Source: Clarkia xantiana subsp. parviflora
Lineage: Eukaryota; Streptophyta; Magnoliopsida; Myrtales; Onagraceae
Length of the DNA: 64,000 nucleotides
Assembly (NCBI GenBank): GCA_036873135.1
Contig: JAPTYO010000015.1
Location: 803,339 to 867,338 of the forward strand
Direction of reading: 5' to 3'
Shown piece after piece: positions 55,765-64,000 of this stretch (its first letter is position 1; every line of letters begins with the position of its first letter). The position numbers were made by a program, and so were the translations under genes. Under the pieces are notes generated by a model, which saw only the letters and a program-made list of their open reading frames with translations, made no database searches and was not told the origin of the DNA.

Positions 55765-57609
55765 TTATGTATTACCACTAGTTTCACTGTCAGATGCATC
55801 ACCAAGCCTCGCAATCGCTTCAACAAGGGCCAATTCATGCTCCTGCATCAGAGTAGTCATTATTATTGCCAAAAAAGAAAGACCAGCAGCAACTACATAG
55901 AAAGAAAGAAAGAAAGAATGAGAATCTTACTTACTTTTAGCATTTTCTTTGCCTTGAAGATTTCAGCAGGATCAGGATTACTAGCAACGAAGACCCTTGA
56001 CACCTGAAAATTCAATGAAATTACCCTGTGAATTTAGAATTTCTTTCTTTGCCTCTTATATATAATAATAATAATTATGTAACAACCTCCTTCACCAGTG
56101 ATCTGGTGTTGAAAACTCCAATGTCAATCTGGTTATTTATTAGTTCCGTCAATTTCATGGATTCTGGTGCTGTCCCATTGCAGCCTTTGCTCTGGCCTAA
56201 GGCACCACGGTTTTTTTCACTCGATATTGAAGATGGATCTTCTTCCCACTGTGTATCATCAGGAGGCATCTGTCATTAACTAAACATAATTAGTACAAAG
56301 AGAAGCCAGAATGAGCATATCCATAATTACCCTGTTCTTGAAAGCATAAAATATCCGTATAGCCAAAGAAAACATTTTAAATTCTATCTGATAAAGAAAG
56401 AAACCAAAAAATTGAAGTGCATCTAGAGAATTACTTACAGCCTCGTCATAGACACAGTTGTCCTCTGGCAATCTCATCCAAACCTTTCTTCCACTGTGTG
56501 GATCAGGTTCCACCGATGGATAATCAAGTAAACTATTACCCAGACCAGAAGGATATGAAATCGGGTTCGCAGAGGCATAACTAGACAAATGCTGTACCTG
56601 CATCGGTTGTTTAACCTTTTATAGCTTACAACACTTATAAGTAGAAAACTAATCAAATCTATACATACATACATTATTAAAAAGTAGCAGAAAGAATAAT
56701 ACTCACCGATGCAGAAATTCTCCGTTTCTTGCTAGTTGTATTGAGCGTAACTTGATTTCCACCAGTTTGTCTCCACTCCCTGGCAACCATCATATTAATG
56801 TTAAATAGGGAGGTTCCATGTCTCATATAATATATTTTCCAAACAAAAAAAAGAAAAAGGGTGATAATATCCAAACCTTATGTGGTGAATTGTGTCATCA
56901 GCTTTAACCTTTGAGAGAAGCTCCCTGTGTTCATCATCCGATACTCTAAGTTCCTTCCTAAGTTCTGCCATCAAGCTTTCTTTCTCCTGTGATCACGGAG
57001 ATGATAATAATTTAGATTTGAAATTTTATAAACCCTAAATTAACGAGGCAGTAAAATAAAATACCCAAGAGATTGCATCTGACTGAGCCTGGAACGCACA
57101 GAGGACAGAAGCGTATGCTCCTTGCTCCAAACTATGTATTTTGGCCTCTATATGGAGGGAGGGCTTTGAGGAGGGAGGTGCTAAATCATCTACTACGCTA
57201 TGCCTTCTTCTATCCCCACCACGTCCTCGCTTTGAAATCCTGGTATGATAGGACGGAGGAAGATCGTCATCAGTGCCTGATAAGTGTTCCACATTTACGT
57301 CAATCAATTTGTGACAAAGTCCCAACTCCCAAACACAATATTCACCAGTAGCTAACTGGGTTACAAATACGTTAAGCCATGAAAGATACACAGATTCAGT
57401 ATTTACTGGAGCTTATTCCATGACTAAGAGAGCAATTGCAACGTGTTCGCAAGATAAAGGAAAAAAAAACCCTAAATTTCTACAAAATTGGAAGTTGATG
57501 AATCTTCGTAATTGAGAAGGTTGCGTGCGTGGGATCGATTGGATAGGCAGAGAAGAAGCATGACACAAAGAAATCACTTACCGCTGCTAATTAGAGTTTC
57601 GTAGTCCAT
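55765..57609 (-). CDS. EML: EMSY-LIKE (EML) ENT-domain protein gene
   Basis: Start ATG is at 57609 ([17 protein letters not shown], a typical EML N-terminus). Exons are 57609-57582, 57276-57065, 56986-56877, 56779-56707, 56597-56439, 56269-56087, 56003-55935 and 55842-55765, with GT/AG borders, consistent phases and 303 codons before the stop. Exons 2-4 encode the ENT domain ([57 protein letters not shown]). Exon 5 starts an Agenet/Tudor-like part ([18 protein letters not shown]). The last exons give the family C-terminus ([36 protein letters not shown]). The usual Agenet core is missing; a 57-bp in-phase exon near 56386-56330 is possible but does not restore it. EML proteins are nuclear chromatin-associated factors linked to immunity and development in Arabidopsis. 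This looks functional apart from the Agenet question. Confidence 0.93.
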
Positions 57610-57862
57610 ATCTCCACTAGCCCTAATCGTAACGAATCGAAGCGAGATTTTCGAGAATTGAGGAGGCTTCGGAAGAACGGAACTACGCAGGAAGAAATTC
57701 AGTGCTGCGGAGACAGATAGGGCTCCCGCAGCCGAGACCGGCGGAGGAGGGGGAGAGCGGGAAGGGAGAATCGACGAGGACCTCAACTAGGGCAACGTGA
57801 GATTTCGCAGATCGGATAAGAAGAGGTGCGAAACGTTTCTTTAAGTTTCATCTTTCTGATTC

Positions 57863-57876
57863 TTATATATTTATAG
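57863..57876 (-). promoter_or_regulatory. EML TATA box
   Basis: On the minus strand CTATAAATATATAA lies about 255 bp before the start codon. The leader between them is CT/GA-rich, as is common for plant 5' untranslated regions. Confidence 0.5.
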
Positions 57877-57879
57877 AAG

Positions 57880-58629
57880 AGGAGGTGTAAAATGTAAATA
57901 ACCGGCGGTTTCGCCCAATCTTTAAACTATTGTGCTGAATGCACCCTTACGTCCATTGAAGCTGCCAAATACATATTAAACTCTCAAAATGTTACAAGTG
58001 TTACCCGTCATTAATTTTCACTTACTCTTTTCTCGTCTTTCTATTATCTTTCATAAGCACCACCATGTTTATGGTACATTTTTTTTTTCACTTTTCCATT
58101 GACGTAAAAGTGAACTATATAGAGAAATTGAAATTAATAATGGTATGATACAAATTCTAGGTGTAGCTAAATAAAATTCATACTTTTGGATTTTTTACTT
58201 ATGTTATAATTAAGTCCTCATTAATAGTAAAAAGAGCAAAAACATGGTACTTGTAAAGTATGCTAAAAAAGCCCATATTTTTTCACGGGTCTACTCTTGT
58301 GTGTGGAATCACAAATGATTTTAAGAGCTTTTCTACCATGCTTGTGATGCACCATGTTTTTTTTACTACCAATGTGGATTTATTTGTAATATAGGTAAAA
58401 CTTTAAAAGTATGAAAAAATAGGAAATTTTTTAACTATACCTAATATTTGTATCATACTATTAAACATAACAAATTCCATATGAGGTTCACTTTTAAGGC
58501 AATACAAAAAAAAAAAAAATTGTATCACAAGCACGGTGCTTGTTGAGCATAGTAGAAAGACCTATGATTTCAATGTGGTTAAAATTCTCCATTTTTTCCA
58601 CTAAAATTCTCCAAATTTGAACTATGGGG
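57880..58629. other. Intergenic spacer upstream of EML
   Basis: No gene was seen. CACCATGTTT/ATGGTA words recur in both orientations (58060-58380), hinting at a small foldback element without clear ends. Confidence 0.4.
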
Positions 58630-59294
58630 TGTTGGATCACGGTTGGAACTCCGGTACGTCCTTGACGGAAATCCGAACTCCTTCGCTCCAAGTAATCCTG
58701 CAAGAAGGGGATAGACTGGGCGGTGACCCAGAATCCCCCTCCGATGCTTAAATGAGTATCTCGATGCAGGCAAGCAAGTATGAGTATGTAAGTATGTCAA
58801 CGTATCAATCCTGAGGTAACTCCTTCCTTTATATATGGGAGGGATTACCTCAGTTACTTGTTGGGATAACTGCCACGTTCCGCTTATCTCGGCCAGTAAC
58901 CCACGTTCCGTCTTTTCCTGTCACTTCCCCACTATGTTGATAGTGGGCGTGTTTCTCGGTCTCGTGCTCTGGTGGCAAGTCCCGACGGAAGTCGGGGACT
59001 CCAGAGTTATCTCCTTTGCTCACCGCTCGGGGCCCCTCGTCATTGGGACAGGGCCAATCTTCTCAGGGATTCAATATCGGGGCCTACTCAAAGGCATAAT
59101 ATCGGGGCCAACTTAAAGGCGTATCATCGGGGCCTACTTAAAGGCATAATATCGGGAGCGTTCAGCTCATACATCGGGACCGACCTTGTCGGGACCCTTC
59201 GTATTGATCTTCTAAGCCTCGTTCGGGGCCCAGTGGGCCTACTTCACCGTTTAGTCGTCGTTAATGGGCCTAACGGCTATATCAAAACCCATCG
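58630..59294 (-). mobile_element. Diverged family B-related LTR (solo or 3' LTR of E)
   Basis: On plus it starts TGTTGGATCACGGTTGG and ends AAACCCATCG, matching the B LTR ends with divergence; the terminal A is changed to G. It keeps the hairpin around TTTATATATG (58808-58850) and AGGCATAATATCGGGGCC-type repeats. Flanks TGGGG (58625-58629) and TAGGG (59295-59299) differ at one base, consistent with an old TSD and a 665-bp solo LTR. It might instead be the 3' LTR of element E at 60.4 kb and beyond. Confidence 0.7.
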
Positions 59295-60186
59295 TAGGGA
59301 TGATATTTGCCGCCAAATGAATCAATACTCCAATTTAAACAAACATTTCAATACTAAATTTTCTTGATGGTTACCTCGAAATTGGATTCAATTACGACCA
59401 TACTCCATTAACGTTCACTCCACGTATATTCTATCTCTGTTTAACTCCACCTAGTATTCTCCCATTACTATCCCACTCAGTATAACACCATAACCACCTG
59501 TTTGCCTAGCATCTTCCCATGAGACGTCGAAGTTGACTTTAACCACATTGAGTCAGTTTTTCCCAAGAAGCCATTCTCGTTGACAAAACAACTGTCAGAA
59601 ATACATGGGGTAAATATGCAATTTCCAAAGTTTAAGGACCAAATTGTAATACTATTAAAATTCAAGGACTAACAAAAATTAGTCAAGTTTCGATATTTGA
59701 TATCTAATTACGTAAATTAACATGTAAAATATGCACCGTACCAAAATTGGTTCAAAATCGACCGAATAGTGAAAACGGTGGTTTTATTCTGATGCCCGTG
59801 CGGAACACAGTCTCCTTAAGGCATGTACTACCTCATGAAGGAAGAAGTACCACTTTCTCATTTTATTTTGAGGAGAAGAGTGGGTTCTTTAAATATGAGA
59901 GGAATGGAGATGATTGAGTAAAACTACTGAATGTGGTACAAATATTTTCACAAATTCAATTCGCCCAATTTTGGGCTTGTGAAAAAAAATCAGCCCAAAT
60001 ATTATTAAGACTTTAAAACTAAATATCCAAAACAAGCCCATTGTCTAACAACAACTTCCTGTCGTGTCCTATGTTTCACTGAGCACTCCCATAACACTTT
60101 TTGCTCTATTTGAAAGGATATGCCACATGAACACCTTCAATGGTTTTCATTAGTATTATTACTCTTTGGCCGCAGGGGTATCACTG
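59295..60186. other. Spacer between diverged LTR and element E
   Basis: No gene was seen. TTTGCCGCCAAATG at 59306-59320 might be a decayed polypurine tract complement (compare TTTGCCCCCAAG in B1). Confidence 0.35.
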
Positions 60187-60390
60187 TTGGATTACGGGGC
60201 TAAATACTACGGAAACATAAACACGGTACATGCTAGTAATCAGAATTACACAACGGAAAATGTGTACACACCTTAAACCTTTTTCGTTGTCCCAAGATCT
60301 TGCTGAAAGAGTTCTCGATCCACCGGACGGAACCCGTAGAGGTTCTTGTTAAGGAAACCCGTATAGTTCGTCGTGTCTTCCTGTTCCGGA
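60187..60390 (-). mobile_element. Copia-type LTR fragment
   Basis: TGTTGGATTACGGGGCTAAATACTACGG is split here into its parts: the end TGTTGGATTACGGGG is the complement of the Copia LTR end at 40986-41000, and TACTACGGAA and later GTGTACACACCTT also align with that LTR. Similarity fades near 60390, where element E sequence begins. It is a partial LTR in minus orientation. Confidence 0.5.
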
Positions 60391-60559
60391 CCTCCCAATA
60401 TCGGTATCGGAGGGTTTTGATTTTACGAAAAATCTTCTGAAGCGGATCTCCTTCTTCAAGATTCCCCGATATTCTGAGGATAATCACCGAATCCGAAAAG
60501 ATTTCTCGGTCACTCAACTATTAAATGCAGCAGGTGACGAAGCGACGGTTTTGGTACCC

Positions 60560-60835
60560 GTGCCTGTTTTTTCTGAAAAGGTACTTTATAGCCGTTTTGT
60601 CTCTAGTGTTTTGACGATTCGGATTGAGGCGTTTAATCTTCAACGGTTCAGATTGCAACGTCTCTTTGGCTGTCCTCTCTCCTATAAAACCCCAAATCTT
60701 GGCACTATTCAGTTCTCCTTTACCGTTTCATTCTCTGCGTTTTCAAAAGCTCGAGCTCTCTTTTCTTTCTCTAATCAACACTCCGGCGACCGGAATCTAC
60801 GACCCTCAAGATCATCCTTTCTTCTCCGATTCAAC
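60560..60835 (+). promoter_or_regulatory. Promoter of the element E antisense-type gene
   Basis: TATAAAA at 60683-60689 lies about 150 bp before the ATG at 60836. The block TTCTGAAAAGGTACT (60569), CTTCAACGGTTCAGATT and CACTATTCAGTTCTCC parallels 30368-30540 upstream of the B1 antisense ORF, so the promoter is conserved between two elements. Confidence 0.6.
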
Positions 60836-63674
60836 ATGTCTGGTAAGATTTTCTCCTTCGATTCCGAAGAGACTTGTTAGTATAGTTTTTCTTTTATCTC
60901 AATTAACTTACCCGAACTTTTGCGGAAATCGACTGTGCTTTTTCTTGCTCTGATTACTTTCCAGACGGTGAGTTCAGTTCTGGGGGGAGGAAGCCCTTCA
61001 AGTTCGATTACGCTTGCAATGAGATTTCTGACACTGCAGGGGTGCATTACTTCCACCTGGGAGCCTCGCTTCCCTTTTCCTTGGCCCCGCGTCCCGGGTG
61101 ACCCTGTGGCCACTCGTCCCCGGGAAGTGGAGGTATTTGTCTCTACCGGGAAAATATCGGCAGGAATCCGATTCCCCTTCTGTGGGGACATAGTCGAGAT
61201 GTGTGCATATTACAAGACACATCCGACTACTTTCTCCCCCACGTCATCTGTGTGTGGAATGCTTTCCGCGTCCTCTGCTTCCGTCAACAATGGCCCTTTA
61301 GCCTCCGACTCTTCCAGACCTTCTATGGACTGAAGTGCAATGATGCCGGGGTCTGCGCCTTCTACCCGCGGATGTCGAAGTGGAGCAAGGCGCAGCTCTC
61401 TCGGTACAGCTGGAATGGTGACACCTGGAAGGTCGCCAAGGGTCGGGGGCTCATCACTGACTCGGGGCCCGACAACAGTGGCTGGAAGATGAATTATTTC
61501 TTCATCCGAAACAGCTCCATCCCATGGCCCCGATGGGAGGTTGAGGCGGACCCTGCTCCCGCTTTCCACACTTACTCCGAGGAGGATTTCCAGATTCTCC
61601 ACTGCATCCAGCTTTATCGTTGGGGGGAATCTTTCACTCCCCTCGACGCCAACTCCATCGGGGAGCGGGACCTGGTTCTGACCGGGATCCGACTCCTTGA
61701 TATCGTGTCCGGGGGTCAACTCTTCGACGGCTCTTCTAACCTCGTTCCTTGGGTAATATTCTAACCGTCTTGCTGACCAATCTCGTGCTTAAGCAGGCGG
61801 AGACTGATGCTGTCCCACGCCCCGCGAGGAAGAGGAAGTCTTCAAAGAGGGCTGCTTCCTCGTCGGCACCTCCCACCTCGGAGCAAATCAAACGGGCCCG
61901 GGTGGAGAAGATGGAGCAGATCTTCAACACCAAGACTCCCGAGGAAGGTAAACAGCTCCGCTTAACAATTCAATTGTACAGGAGGCGTATTCCTAAGGAG
62001 TTAATCCCCTCCGATAAAGGAGCCAGGATCGAAGGGGTCAAACGCATCCTGCAAGGAGAAACTCCCCGCGTCCTCAAAGCGGGTTACTACAATTATCACG
62101 GGAAGGACCAGTACCTCTCCCGTCGCGTCATTTGGTGTAAGGACCCTGACCAACTTCCTGACTTTATTTCTGAAGCTTCTCGTCCTCCAGCTGCAGGTCG
62201 ATCGGGAGCTGGAGTTTCGGCGGGGGAGCCTCCCTCCGACGCACGGGTCGGGGAGCCCCTCTTTTCTCTTCCTGCACCCGGGGGATCGGGGATTGAAGAC
62301 GTCCCGACGGACGGCCAGTTCCGTCGGGTGATGGACCTGGATGTCTCCCATTCTTCTGAGGAGGCCAGCGGGGACCAGCCCCTGATTCGTCGTCGGGGGG
62401 CGAGGCAGACACCGCCGGAGCCGACTCCCGAAGGGCCGCCTCCGTCTTCTCCGGCCCAGCAGCAGTCACCGGTCTTGAGCCTGACTCCCGAGAGGACGGT
62501 GGGCTCACATGGCGGCTCGGAGGCCCGCGCCTCCGACACCCAGGGCGTCGTTCCCCCTCTCCCCTTGGACGGGAGCTTCTACCAACTTTATTCCCCCGAC
62601 CAGGCGGCGGCTCCTTGGACCCCGATCGAGTCGTTGCGGGGGGGTCCCGCTGCGTCGGGATGATGTGTCCACGGAGCTGGGTCTGCACCTGCTAGCAGGC
62701 TCAGTTCCACCATCCATGAAGTTCCCGCTCTCCCTGGCTCGAGAGGACATCCACGCGGACATTCGCGCCATGGCCGTTCGTCGTGTGGAGGTAAGATTTC
62801 CTGTCTTTACACTTAGTATATATAAGGCGTGATATTTTCGTGTACTGACCTCTTTTCTTCTTCTTCGCAGGAAATGGCGGACCAACACCACTGTTTCGGG
62901 TATGTCCTGGCCTTGGAGGAGGCCCTGGAGCAGGAGCTTGCCATGGCGGCCCCCGAGGTCTTGGCCAAGCTCAAGGAGGATCTGACTGCCTCTGAGTCGT
63001 CAAAGGGGAAGTTGGTTAAGGAGCAGGCCCTCCTTAACCAGAAGACTCGGGACCTCTTGAGGCAGGTCCATGATTTTGAGAGGCTGCTGAAGCAGGAGCG
63101 CCAAAGGCTCAGTGAGGAGCAGCAGGGGCGCGTGGAGGATCGGGACAGGCATGTCCTTGAGAAGAAGGCCCTCGAGGACTCCAAGGCGAGGCTGGAAGCC
63201 GAGAAGAAGGCCCTCGAGGATGCCAAGGCAGGGCTGGAGGCTGAGAAGGTCCTTCTCTCCAACCGGTCCCAGCAGATGGAGCGGGAACTTGCTGAGTTCC
63301 CCACCAAGCTGGCCGAGGCTGAGGCCACCCTGCATAATGATGTTGAAGAGCTCCATCTGGAGTATGGTGGTGCCATCGATTTCACCAAGTCTTAGACCCT
63401 CGCCCCCTTTGCGGAGAGGTACCTCAACCTTTCTAAGAAGAGTGACGAGGCCAACACCCCCGAGGGGGCTGCGGGTGCTGAAGGCACGGTGGAACTTCCA
63501 AGTCCAGAACTCCCGACAACTGAGCCCCCGATGATCGACCCTTCACCGGCTGACTTCCCCGAGTCCGATCCTCCCGCGGACAATCTTTCAGAGTCCGGTC
63601 CCCCGACCACGGAGCCTTCTGCCACAGACCTCGTGGATCCTACTCCCCTCGACGCTGCCAAGGATCAAGCTTGA
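60836..63674 (+). pseudogene. Element E antisense-type gene (Transposase_28, coiled coil), broken
   Basis: Exon 1 is ATGTCTG at 60836, an intron runs to 60964, then GEFSSGGRKPFKFDYACNEI. The Transposase_28 part has STGKISAGIRFPFCGDIVE, ICVWNAFRVLCFRQQW and KMNYFFIRNSSIPW. After an intron at 61755-61799 come a basic RPARKRKSSKRAASS segment and a long Pro/Ser/Gly-rich linker. The last exon (from 62871) is a coiled coil of about 170 residues with EKKALED.K.LEAEK repeats, then an acidic Pro-rich tail ending DAAKDQA. Breaks: frame changes near 61035 and 61240, one in a G7 run near 62640, and a TAG at 63393. Order and parts equal the antisense gene of C. Its function is unknown. Confidence 0.75.
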
Positions 63675-64000
63675 TTGCTTTATTTTCAAATCCTTGTAAT
63701 TTCCTTTTTTGTCGTGAACCTCCTAGATCTTTATTATATCAGTCTTTTTTGGTTCTGATCATCACCGCACCACTTAAGGTGAATTAACTACGCAACTTAA
63801 GGCAATTCGATCATATCCCTTAGAGTAATTTTGGCGCGTCACTTAAGGCATTTTACCCCCACCACTTAAGGCAATTTAATCGTGCCACTTAAGGCGGAAC
63901 CACGCCACTTGAGGTGATTTAATCGCGCCATTTAAGGAAACTTATCTACACCACTTAAGGCGATTTAATCGTGCCATTTAAGGCGAAACCACACCACTTA
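63675..64000. repeat. CACTTAAGG tandem repeat field of element E (runs off window)
   Basis: From 63766 the motif CACTTAAGG or a variant recurs every 19-32 bp, with AATTTAATCGTGCCA or CGAAACCAC between. It corresponds to the CACTTAAGG array of B1 at 31256-31470. The coding part of E would lie beyond 64000 on the minus strand. Confidence 0.85.

Noticed and set aside
58630..59294. Assigning this LTR firmly to element E
   Set aside because: A near-matching TSD (TGGGG/TAGGG) favours a solo LTR, and 0.9 kb of unrelated DNA plus a Copia scrap lie between it and E. Left open.
60187..60390. Taking TGTTGGATTACGGGG as the LTR of element E
   Set aside because: It aligns with the Copia LTR end at 40986-41000 and no CATCA end or polypurine tract follows.

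Overview
This window is nuclear DNA from a flowering plant, probably a eudicot. It is AT-rich, has spliced genes with GT/AG introns, and carries nested LTR retrotransposons, hAT, Helitron-like and LINE debris. I cannot name the species. No rRNA, tRNA, CRISPR or prokaryotic feature was seen.

Region by region. 1-15 kb: degenerate, tandem F-box/SEL1-like fragments on the minus strand. One is split by element D (2248-10457, TSD ATGAG), a non-autonomous gag-only LTR element full of tandem repeats. A solo LTR of family B (11583-12319, TSD GATGA) follows. 14.7-28.4 kb: a nine-exon RPA1-like (replication protein A large-subunit) pseudogene on the minus strand. Element C (16603-27132, TSD AAATT) lies inside its sixth exon. 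C is a non-autonomous LTR element with gag-protease-second gag and a spliced antisense gene, but no reverse transcriptase or integrase. 28.4-38.5 kb: the RPA1-like upstream region, a 400-bp tandem duplication split by element B1 (29254-38416, TSD ATTAC). B1 is a dead full-length Ty3/gypsy element of the Tat lineage with dual RNase H and an antisense ORF remnant. 39-45 kb: (TA)n tracts, a Helitron-like 5' end, a Copia-type LTR with primer site, and two LINE RNase H remnants. 45.1-51.2 kb: B2 (TSD AGAAT), a second family B copy without integrase. 51.7-55 kb: a Helitron-like 3' end, an hAT-like element with 8-bp TSD, and a rearranged family C LTR. 55.8-57.6 kb: the only apparently functional host gene, an EMSY-LIKE (ENT domain) gene on the minus strand. 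58.6-64 kb: a diverged LTR, a Copia LTR scrap, and a long spliced antisense-type gene (E) belonging to another Tat-like element that runs off the right edge.

How it fits together. B1, C and the visible part of E share one layout: coding part, then a tandem repeat field, then a spliced gene on the opposite strand near the 3' LTR. The antisense genes have a conserved TATA leader, a putative gypsy-type transposon domain (Transposase_28), a basic segment, a coiled coil and an acidic tail. C and D have similar LTR starts and aspartate-tRNA-like primer sites but no polymerase, so they probably depended on enzymes from family B-like relatives. All element boundaries given with TSDs were read directly from matching flanks.
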